This document shows positions 57,962 to 64,000 of a DNA stretch of 64,000 bases, piece after piece (within the stretch, counting starts at the first letter, position 1; every line of letters starts with the position of its first letter). Where the stretch lies: NCBI GenBank assembly GCA_965267505.1, contig OZ254081.1, positions 2,728,001 to 2,792,000 on the forward strand. Direction: 5' to 3'. Under the pieces are notes generated by a model. That model searched no databases and was not told the origin of the DNA. It was given only the letters and a program-made list of their open reading frames with translations. The DNA is from JANQHS01 sp965267505 (GTDB taxonomy: Bacteria; Bacteroidota; Bacteroidia; Cytophagales; CCMP332). A program made the position numbers and the translations under genes.

Positions 57962-59836
57962 ATGGAAGCGAATACAGAATCAGCGGTTTCACAGGCTCAA
58001 CAGGTTCACCATGAGGAGGACCACGGGCATCATGAAGAGAACTTTATAACCAAGTATATATTCTCCCAGGATCATAAAATGATCGCAAGGCAATTCCTGA
58101 TCACTGGATTGCTTTGGGCTTTCGTTGGTGGTTTCCTGTCCTTGGTCTTCAGACTGCAACTAGGATTCCCAGAAATGGATCTTGGTTGGTTGAAGCCAAT
58201 TCTAGGTCACTGGATTGTTGACGGTAAGCTTGATCCTGAGTTTTATTTGGCTGCTGTTACAATGCACGGAACCATTATGGTATTCTTTGTTCTTACCGCA
58301 GGTCTGAGTGGTACCTTTTCGAACCTTCTTATTCCTCTTCAAGTAGGAGCAAGAGATATGGCAAGTCCATTTCTTAATATGCTTTCCTATTGGTTCTTCT
58401 TTGGTAGTGGTTTACTTATGGCCATTTCCCTTGGAATTGAAACAGGTCCGGCCTCAGGAGGCTGGGTGGTTTACCCACCATTGAGTGCTCTTCCGCAGGC
58501 AATGAATGGATCGGGACTTGGTATGACCCTATGGCTGGTAGCTATGGCATTGTTTATTGGCTCTGTATTACTTGGGGGAATAAACTATATAACGACGGTT
58601 ATCAATATGAGAACCAAAGGGATGTCTTTCGCAAGGCTTCCTTTGACCATCTGGGCATTCTTTATTACTGCGATCATCGCTTTACTTTCTTTCCCAGTAT
58701 TGATGGCTGGAGCTCTTCTATTGATCTTTGATCGTTCATTTGGAACCAGCTTTTATCTTAGTGAAATCTATATTGGCGGGGAAGCACTTCACCATGTAGG
58801 TGGTTCTGCGTTGTTATTCCAACATTTATTCTGGTTCCTTGGACACCCTGAGGTGTATATCATTATCCTGCCTGCCTTAGGTATTGCTTCAGAGGTCATT
58901 GCGACCAACTCCAGAAAACCCATCTTTGGTTATAAAGCAATGATTGGGTCAATGCTTGCAATTGCATTGCTATCATTTATAGTATGGGCGCACCATATGT
59001 TCGTCACCGGTATGAATCCGTTCCTCGGTGGAATATTCATGCTTCTTACTTTGATAATAGCCATTCCCTCAGCTGTTAAAGCCTTCAATTACATAACTAC
59101 CCTATGGAAGGGAAACATTGTCTTTACCCCCGCAATGCTTTTTGCGATCGGTCTTGTTTCCTTATTTATTTCCGGGGGAGTTACTGGAATAATCCTGGGT
59201 AATTCAGCCCTTGATATCCAGTTGCACGATACTTATTATGTTGTAGCCCACTTCCATCTTGTAATGGGTGCCTCAGCATTCTTTGGAATGATGGCAGGGG
59301 TATACCATTGGTTCCCTAAGCTTTTCGGAAGAATGATGGACGAAAGGTTAGGCTACATCCATTTCTGGATGACCTTCACCGGAGTATACCTGGTGTTCTT
59401 CCCAATGCATTATATAGGAATCAGTGGCTTCCCTAGAAGGTATTATTCCTTTACCAATTTTGATGCATTCTCAGGATATGTAGAATTGAATGAGTTCATA
59501 TCCATTGCAGCCATGATGGCCCTAAGTGGTCAGTTGATCTTTGGATTCAACTTCTTCTATTCGATCTTCAGAGGAAGATTAGCACCAAAGAATCCATGGG
59601 GTTCAACAACTCTGGAATGGACCACCGAAAGGAATCCTGGCCATGGAAACTGGGTAGGAGAGATTCCATCCGTGTATCGTTGGCCTTATGATTACAGTAA
59701 GCCTGGTGCTGCTGATGATTTCATTCCTCAGACCACTCCATATTCTCAAACCCCTGAATCCAATTTGGAAGAGGATGAGAAGCATGTAGAGGCCGAAAAA
59801 GGAATGAATCAAGGAGATAGTACAATCACTGTCTGA
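57962..59836 (+). CDS. coxA: cytochrome c oxidase subunit I
   Basis: A 624-residue haem-copper oxidase core subunit with about 12 helices. The haem a ligand region is VTMHGTIMVFFVLTAG, the CuB/Tyr box is WFLGHPEVYIIILPALG, the CuB histidine pair lies in VWAHHMFVTG, and the haem a3/a ligands in LHDTYYVVAHFHLVMG. The HPEVY glutamate/tyrosine pattern is that of A-type oxidases. It reduces oxygen to water and pumps protons. Confidence 0.97.
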   Translation: MEANTESAVSQAQQVHHEEDHGHHEENFITKYIFSQDHKMIARQFLITGLLWAFVGGFLSLVFRLQLGFPEMDLGWLKPILGHWIVDGKLDPEFYLAAVTMHGTIMVFFVLTAGLSGTFSNLLIPLQVGARDMASPFLNMLSYWFFFGSGLLMAISLGIETGPASGGWVVYPPLSALPQAMNGSGLGMTLWLVAMALFIGSVLLGGINYITTVINMRTKGMSFARLPLTIWAFFITAIIALLSFPVLMAGALLLIFDRSFGTSFYLSEIYIGGEALHHVGGSALLFQHLFWFLGHPEVYIIILPALGIASEVIATNSRKPIFGYKAMIGSMLAIALLSFIVWAHHMFVTGMNPFLGGIFMLLTLIIAIPSAVKAFNYITTLWKGNIVFTPAMLFAIGLVSLFISGGVTGIILGNSALDIQLHDTYYVVAHFHLVMGASAFFGMMAGVYHWFPKLFGRMMDERLGYIHFWMTFTGVYLVFFPMHYIGISGFPRRYYSFTNFDAFSGYVELNEFISIAAMMALSGQLIFGFNFFYSIFRGRLAPKNPWGSTTLEWTTERNPGHGNWVGEIPSVYRWPYDYSKPGAADDFIPQTTPYSQTPESNLEEDEKHVEAEKGMNQGDSTITV

Positions 59837-59848
59837 TAGTTTCTGGAA

Positions 59849-60742
59849 TTGGATAATACCCATTCAAAGAATACACCGGCTCTTTTCAAGGGAATGAGAA
59901 GCTATGGTGAGCTGATCAAATTCAAGCTCAGCCTTCTTGTCTTATTCTCAGCTTTTGTAGGTTACTTCCTTGGGAGAGGAGGAGATCTTAGCAATGTTGT
60001 TGAATTGATGATCTTCTTACTTGGAGGATTCCTTGTGACTGGTGGGTCTAATTCAGTAAACCAAATTCTTGAAAGAGATCTAGACTCCCAGATGGATAGG
60101 ACCAAAATGCGACCTATCCCTACCGGAAAGATCGGTGTATTGTCCGCCATGCTTATCGCCAGCTTTCAAACGATCTTTGGAGTGGGAATTCTATTCTACT
60201 TCGTCAATATTGAGGCTGCCTTATTGAGTTTGTTCTCAATGGTCATCTATGCTTTTGCTTATACTCCTTTAAAGAGGCATACTCCTGTTGCGGTATTGGT
60301 AGGAGCGATCCCTGGAGCACTTCCTCCTTTGATCGGATGGGCAGCAGCAACCGGAAATCTAGGTTTACCGGGAATGGTATTATTTGCCATTCAATTTTTA
60401 TGGCAATTCCCTCATTTCTGGGCCATTGCCTGGATAATGAACGATGATTATAAAAAGGCCGGTTTCCATCTTTTACCTTCTCCTTCAGGAAGAAGTAAAA
60501 GATCGGCATTCCACCTTTTCTTTTATTCCCTGTTCCTTATCCCAATTGCGATAGTACCAATGAGAATAGGAATGACAGGTGAAATTGGAACCATTGCCCT
60601 CCTTGTTTGTGGATTGGGTATGGTTTATTACGCATTTAGACTTTTAAAGACCTCTGAGAATAAAGAAGCAAGGAAATTGATGTTTGCTTCATTCTTCTAC
60701 CTTCCGATTGTTCAAATTTTTTTAATGCTGGATATCGCTTAA
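59849..60742 (+). CDS. ctaB: protoheme IX farnesyltransferase (heme O synthase)
   Basis: A 297-residue UbiA-family prenyltransferase of the inner membrane that makes haem O, the precursor of haem A. The prenyl-diphosphate site is NSVNQILERDLDSQMDRT, followed by KMRPIPTG. The second loop contains AWIMNDDYKKAGFHLLP. The start is a TTG at 59849; an in-frame ATG at 59894 (MRSYGELIKFK) is an alternative that still precedes the first helix. Position between coxA and subunit III genes is common in the phylum. Confidence 0.93.
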   Translation: MDNTHSKNTPALFKGMRSYGELIKFKLSLLVLFSAFVGYFLGRGGDLSNVVELMIFLLGGFLVTGGSNSVNQILERDLDSQMDRTKMRPIPTGKIGVLSAMLIASFQTIFGVGILFYFVNIEAALLSLFSMVIYAFAYTPLKRHTPVAVLVGAIPGALPPLIGWAAATGNLGLPGMVLFAIQFLWQFPHFWAIAWIMNDDYKKAGFHLLPSPSGRSKRSAFHLFFYSLFLIPIAIVPMRIGMTGEIGTIALLVCGLGMVYYAFRLLKTSENKEARKLMFASFFYLPIVQIFLMLDIA

Positions 60743-60743
60743 A

Positions 60744-61334
60744 ATGAATACTAACAGCATCAGTATGACCCAGATAGAACAACCCAGAAGGCCGTTGTCG
60801 ATGAACCCAAAGAAATTTGCTTTGTGGCTTTTCATCGTTTCAATAAGTATGTTATTTGCCGCACTAACCAGTGCTTACCTGGTAAGGAAGTCGGAAGGAA
60901 ACTGGCTGCACTTTGACTTTCCAATTCAATTTTGGATAAGCAGTATTGCCATTTTGGCTTCGAGTGTGACCATGCACTTGGCTTATTCAAAGGCAAAAAA
61001 AGATGAATTTTTCTCTCTCAGGAACTACATGGGACTAACCATCATTCTTGGGGTGATCTTTACTGTTTTTCAGTACCTGGGTTGGAAAGCCCTGGTTGAT
61101 ATGAACGTATACTTTGTAGGAAATCCTGCGGGTTCATTTGTCTATGTTTTTAGTGGATTACATGGTGCCCACATTATCTCTGGACTTGTTTTCCTGGGTA
61201 TTGTTTTCTACAGAGTAATGCGACAAAAAGTGCATTCTAAGAATTTAAATAGCATCCAGATGTGTACAACCTACTGGCATTTTTTGGATGGACTTTGGCT
61301 ATATTTGTTTACCTTTTTACTGTTAAATCATTAA
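60744..61334 (+). CDS. cytochrome c oxidase subunit III family protein (first copy)
   Basis: A 196-residue protein with five helices. FALWLFIVSISMLFAALTSAYLV opens the domain, FSGLHGAHIISGLVFLGIVF is the conserved central helix, and TYWHFLDGLWLYLFTFLLL closes it. It is the shorter of two consecutive subunit-III-like proteins and is a divergent, truncated form. An alternative ATG lies at 60765. Both copies are likely to be part of the oxidase. Confidence 0.88.
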   Translation: MNTNSISMTQIEQPRRPLSMNPKKFALWLFIVSISMLFAALTSAYLVRKSEGNWLHFDFPIQFWISSIAILASSVTMHLAYSKAKKDEFFSLRNYMGLTIILGVIFTVFQYLGWKALVDMNVYFVGNPAGSFVYVFSGLHGAHIISGLVFLGIVFYRVMRQKVHSKNLNSIQMCTTYWHFLDGLWLYLFTFLLLNH

Positions 61335-61340
61335 TAGAGA

Positions 61341-62102
61341 ATGGCTACCGCTACTGTAACAGATTCACCGATAAATTGGCAAGGAGGTAATGAGCCCTTC
61401 AAGGCTAGCTACGGCAAGCTGATGATGTGGTTTTTCCTTTTATCTGATGCCTTTACCTTTTCATCTCTGCTCGTTTCCTATGGAATGATCAGATTCAGTC
61501 ATCCTGCCTTTGCGGGAACCTCATCTGAATTTGTATTCTCCCTAGAGTATTGGCCAATCCCTGAAATGGTTTTTGAGGCAATGCCATTTCTCCATGGAGT
61601 TCATTTACCACTTGTTTTCGTGGGAATTATGACCTTCATTCTTATTATGAGTTCTGTGACTATGGTATTAGCGGTAGAGGCCGGACACAGGGGTTCAAGA
61701 GAAGAAGTTGAAAAATGGATGCTTTGGACAATCGTTGGTGGTTTGACCTTCTTGGGCTGTCAGGCCTGGGAGTGGACTCACTTCATTGTAGGTTCTGATG
61801 CTGGTTTAACGATAAAAGAGTTGGTCAATGGTGAGTATATCACCAGGACAATTTACGGAGCCAACCTTGTTGAGAATGAGTATGGTCCTCCGCCGTTTGC
61901 TAACCTTTTCTTCTTCATTACCGGCTTTCATGGATTCCACGTATTCAGTGGGGTTGTGATCAATTATATTGTGTTTTACAATGTAATGCTTGGTACCTAT
62001 GAAAGGATTGGAAGCTATGAAATGGTTGAAAAAGTCGGTTTGTACTGGCACTTTGTAGATCTAGTTTGGGTTTTTGTATTCACCTTCTTTTACCTGGTTT
62101 AA
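61341..62102 (+). CDS. cytochrome c oxidase subunit III family protein (second copy)
   Basis: A 253-residue protein with helices matching subunit III: KLMMWFFLLSDAFTFSSLLVSY, LTFLGCQAWEWTHFI, ITGFHGFHVFSGVVINYIVF and GLYWHFVDLVWVFVFTFFYL. It lies six bases after the first copy, and the pair probably arose by duplication and divergence. Confidence 0.9.
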   Translation: MATATVTDSPINWQGGNEPFKASYGKLMMWFFLLSDAFTFSSLLVSYGMIRFSHPAFAGTSSEFVFSLEYWPIPEMVFEAMPFLHGVHLPLVFVGIMTFILIMSSVTMVLAVEAGHRGSREEVEKWMLWTIVGGLTFLGCQAWEWTHFIVGSDAGLTIKELVNGEYITRTIYGANLVENEYGPPPFANLFFFITGFHGFHVFSGVVINYIVFYNVMLGTYERIGSYEMVEKVGLYWHFVDLVWVFVFTFFYLV

Positions 62103-62112
62103 TTTTAAGACT

Positions 62113-62421
62113 ATGAGTCACGACGCATCTCTAAGCCCTGAAGAGGCATCGAAAAAACAGATCAGACTGATCTGGAAAGTGGCAGGAATACTTGCTGCTG
62201 TAACTGCAGTTGAATTTGCTATTGCATTCTCCTCACTTGGAAGTTTACTTAAGGTTGTAATCTTTGTTAGCCTTACCATTGTAAAGGCATTTTATATCAT
62301 TGGAGAATTCATGCACCTTAAGCATGAAGTCAAATTCCTTATTTGGTCTATCATCCTACCCATGATGTTTGTGGTTTGGATGCTTGTTGCTTTCCTTTTT
62401 GAGGGAGGCCATTTGTATTAG
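62113..62421 (+). CDS. cytochrome c oxidase subunit IV-like protein
   Basis: A 102-residue protein with three helices (VAGILAAVTAVEFAIAF, VVIFVSLTIVKAFYIIGEFMHL, ILPMMFVVWMLVAFLF), the size and layout of bacterial subunit IV (CtaF/COX4_pro-like). The frame begins at 62074 inside the preceding gene, but the ATG at 62113 (MSHDASLSPEEASKKQ) is the better start. Last structural subunit before a terminator-like hairpin. Confidence 0.87.
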   Translation: MSHDASLSPEEASKKQIRLIWKVAGILAAVTAVEFAIAFSSLGSLLKVVIFVSLTIVKAFYIIGEFMHLKHEVKFLIWSIILPMMFVVWMLVAFLFEGGHLY

Positions 62422-62423
62422 GA

Positions 62424-62993
62424 ATGAAGAATTTTAAAAGAGCCGGGATCCTGGTCGTTTTGATCGTGATCCCGGCTTTTCTTTTTGTATTTCTTGAGTT
62501 TTTTGGAGAAAACGTTTTCAGTCTTCCATACAAGTTTCCAGTTGGAATAAAATCCGAAAATGGGACCATTGAATTTTTTGAGGACCTGGGGATAGACCCG
62601 AATAATTCAGAGCTTTTTTTATCCTATGGAAAGCCTGAAAAACAAGGGAATGATAGTATCTACTTTTTAATGAACCCTAAGCAATATTTTGCTCGTGTTT
62701 CATCAAACCGGATTGCTTTTGTGTTGTTTCTTAGTCAAGAAGCTGATGGGAATATTGACCAGTTGACATCCAGGGTGAATTCAAGAATTGGGAAACAAAA
62801 AGTCAGTTTTTTAAAGTCATCAACTATGGACCGATCTGTTTCGATCCTAATGGAGCTTTCAAAACCCAAGGTTCCCATTGCCATTCTCGTTGACATAAAT
62901 GGTTTTATCAGGTCGGTTTACAGAGACTTGGAAACTGAAACGACCGATCGCTTATTAAATGAATTGGAAGTTCTTGAATCAGAATTGAAGTGA
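62424..62993 (+). CDS. SCO1/SenC-like protein without copper-binding cysteines
   Basis: A 189-residue protein with one N-terminal anchor (GILVVLIVIPAFLFVFLEFFG) and a thioredoxin-like remainder (IAFVLFLSQEADGNIDQLTSRV, VPIAILVDINGFIRSVYR). Position behind subunit IV is where SCO copper chaperones stand in related operons, and the ending VDINGFIRSVYR resembles theirs. There is no cysteine in the whole protein, so the CxxxC copper site is missing. It may be a scaffold or a paralogue with a new task. A strong hairpin overlaps codons 5-19. Confidence 0.65.
   Translation: MKNFKRAGILVVLIVIPAFLFVFLEFFGENVFSLPYKFPVGIKSENGTIEFFEDLGIDPNNSELFLSYGKPEKQGNDSIYFLMNPKQYFARVSSNRIAFVLFLSQEADGNIDQLTSRVNSRIGKQKVSFLKSSTMDRSVSILMELSKPKVPIAILVDINGFIRSVYRDLETETTDRLLNELEVLESELK
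62437..62486 (+). terminator. terminator-like hairpin inside the start of the SCO-like gene
   Basis: AGCCGGGATC (62441-62450) pairs perfectly with GATCCCGGCT (62468-62477), and the stem can extend by three further base pairs including one wobble. The loop is 17 bases and a TTTCTTTTT run follows. It begins 20 bases after the subunit IV stop but lies within the coding sequence of the next gene. It could give partial termination. Confidence 0.65.
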
Positions 62994-63514
62994 AAAAGAA
63001 AGCAGAATTTTTGATCATTGCCATATCTGTTCTGGTTCCTCTTTTGGTCTTCTATTTATTTTATTTCAAAGAAGGGCAGACCTTGCAGGGAAGCTGGTTG
63101 AATAACCTTCCGGGTTTTCATGCAATTCTAAACTCACTTACAGCTCTGGCTTTGATATGTGGAAGATGGGCAATTAGTAAAAGGAAAGAGTTGCTTCATA
63201 GGAAGTTCATGTTTGCAGCTTTTGGATTCAGTGCCCTTTTTTTGATTTCCTATGTAACCTATCATTCAAATGCTGAGCCGACAAGATATGAGGGAGAAGG
63301 GGCTTTAAAGCTCATATACTTCTTTATTCTGATTACTCATATTTTGCTCGCGGCGATAATCCTTCCCTTGGTCCTTTTTTCTATCTATTATGCCATTTCG
63401 GATCAAAGAGCGAAACACAAGAGATTGGTCAAATGGACGTTCCCAATATGGTTATATGTGGCTCTGAGCGGTGTGATGGTATATTTATTGCTAAGTCCAT
63501 ATTATACTACTTAA
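62990..63514 (+). CDS. DUF420 domain membrane protein
   Basis: A 174-residue protein with five helices, typical of DUF420 (YozB-like) proteins encoded near cytochrome oxidase genes: HAILNSLTALALICGRWAIS, HRKFMFAAFGFSALFLISYVTYH, ILLAAIILPLVLFSIYYAI. Histidines in these helices could bind haem or copper, and an assembly role is inferred from context. GTG start overlaps the preceding stop (GTGA). Confidence 0.85.
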   Translation: MKKKAEFLIIAISVLVPLLVFYLFYFKEGQTLQGSWLNNLPGFHAILNSLTALALICGRWAISKRKELLHRKFMFAAFGFSALFLISYVTYHSNAEPTRYEGEGALKLIYFFILITHILLAAIILPLVLFSIYYAISDQRAKHKRLVKWTFPIWLYVALSGVMVYLLLSPYYTT

Positions 63515-63523
63515 CTTTATCCT

Positions 63524-63811
63524 ATGAAGCTTAAGAAAATCTTAGTAGCGTTTTTTGTCCAGCTGTATTTGGTGCTTCTGGTGGCTGGAAATGCAAGTGC
63601 TCAATGCGCAATGTGTAAAGCGGCAGCTGAGCAGGCTTCAGGAGAAGAGGGGAACTATAATGCCGGAATCCTTTACCTGATGGCATTCCCATATATCTTG
63701 TTTGCGGTAATCGTTTTCTTTTGGTTTAAGCAAAGTAAACAAGCCAGAGAAAAGAAAGAATCCCTAGAAAGAAGAATAAAAAAGCACCTCCCATCTTATT
63801 TTTCTAATTGA
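63524..63811 (+). CDS. small exported membrane protein with CxxC motif
   Basis: A 95-residue protein. A signal-peptide-like segment ends NASAQ, followed at once by CAMCKAAAEQAS (CxxC). One helix (ILYLMAFPYILFAVIVFFWF) and a basic tail KKESLERRIKKHL follow. Small CxxC membrane proteins at this place in oxidase operons are common in Bacteroidota and could handle copper or redox steps during assembly; the function is unknown. It overlaps the next start. Confidence 0.75.
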   Translation: MKLKKILVAFFVQLYLVLLVAGNASAQCAMCKAAAEQASGEEGNYNAGILYLMAFPYILFAVIVFFWFKQSKQAREKKESLERRIKKHLPSYFSN

Positions 63812-64000
63812 GGTTTTTCCTGACCAGGGAAAATGAGGGACGCCTTTGGAAGGGCGCCTTCCTCTTTGCATTGTTGTCAGTCCTGGCACAGGTCCTGGTA
63901 ATTCTGTTTTATCAAAATCTGGTTGCATATAGGATCGAATCTGCCTACCGAGAATTTGAGGAAAATGCCAATACCCTAATTGGAAAAGGTAATTTCAACC
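63808..64000 (+). CDS. membrane protein, truncated by the window edge
   Basis: The 64 visible residues begin with TTG overlapping the previous stop (TTGA): charged N-terminus FLTRENEGRLWKGA, then one helix (FLFALLSVLAQVLVILFYQ) and a charged helical continuation (RIESAYREFEENANTLIGKG). This could be the start of a sensor kinase or another membrane protein; there is too little sequence to decide. It appears to belong to the same operon. Confidence 0.5.
   Translation, partial: MRFFLTRENEGRLWKGAFLFALLSVLAQVLVILFYQNLVAYRIESAYREFEENANTLIGKGNFN

Overview
This 64 kb window is chromosomal DNA of a member of the Bacteroidota, most probably a Flavobacteriales/Cryomorphaceae-like marine lineage; the genus cannot be resolved from the sequence alone. 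The evidence is C-terminal sorting domains of the type IX secretion system on three secreted proteins, an Alternative Complex III plus cytochrome oxidase locus in the order typical of the phylum, Bacteroidota-type promoters (TTTG, about 19 bases, TAnnTTTG), a lysine/glutamate/alanine-tailed ribosomal protein S1, and the gene order parA-parB-DUF5683-dapB-lepB.

Layout. 1-4.1 kb: a TPM-domain protein (cut by the window edge), LemA, an SpmA/SpmB fusion, a TPMT-like methyltransferase and an MFS transporter. 4.1-10.6 kb: a methyltransferase, then a TetR-led operon for a tripartite exporter (small membrane protein, ABC transporter with eroded ATPase motifs, HlyD adaptor, TolC-like channel). 10.6-17.4 kb: YitT and Fic proteins, a LysR regulator with a probable operator, an O-methyltransferase, ApaG, a GT17 glycosyltransferase, a secreted DUF3157-like protein and uracil-DNA glycosylase. 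17.4-25.7 kb, all on the minus strand: lepB, dapB, a DUF5683 protein, parB, parA, then a 150-base gap with perfect DnaA boxes, an outer-membrane barrel protein, yidC and pyrG. This gap is a candidate replication origin, and coding orientation switches from mostly minus to mostly plus just to its right. 25.8-29.8 kb: thioesterase, smpB, an NlpC/P60 peptidase and rpsA.

29.95-32.34 kb is a small island at tRNA-Cys. The last 24 bases of the tRNA region are repeated (23/24) at the far end. Between the copies lie an AbiE-type toxin-antitoxin pair with a 14-base-arm inverted repeat over its promoter, and the decayed C-terminus of a Type ISP restriction-modification enzyme. No integrase remains. 32.6-47.7 kb is an envelope/secretion region: a phosphoethanolamine transferase fused to a GDPD-like domain, an NHL-repeat protein, an MDR oxidoreductase, a DUF4136 lipoprotein, a 1875-residue glycine-rich modular surface protein, and a translationally coupled pair of multicopper-oxidase-like proteins. 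46.8-48.4 kb is a TetR/hydrolase pair with two matching operators.

48.55-64 kb is one long respiratory operon: actABCDEF (Alternative Complex III), coxB, coxA, heme O synthase, two subunit-III-like proteins, subunit IV, a cysteine-less SCO-like protein, DUF420 and small membrane proteins. It is preceded by a TTTG-N19-TAGATTTG promoter. The complex oxidises menaquinol and passes electrons through haem c subunits to the oxidase, and the distal genes probably serve assembly. A perfect terminator-like hairpin sits inside the first codons of the SCO-like gene, between the structural and accessory parts of the operon.
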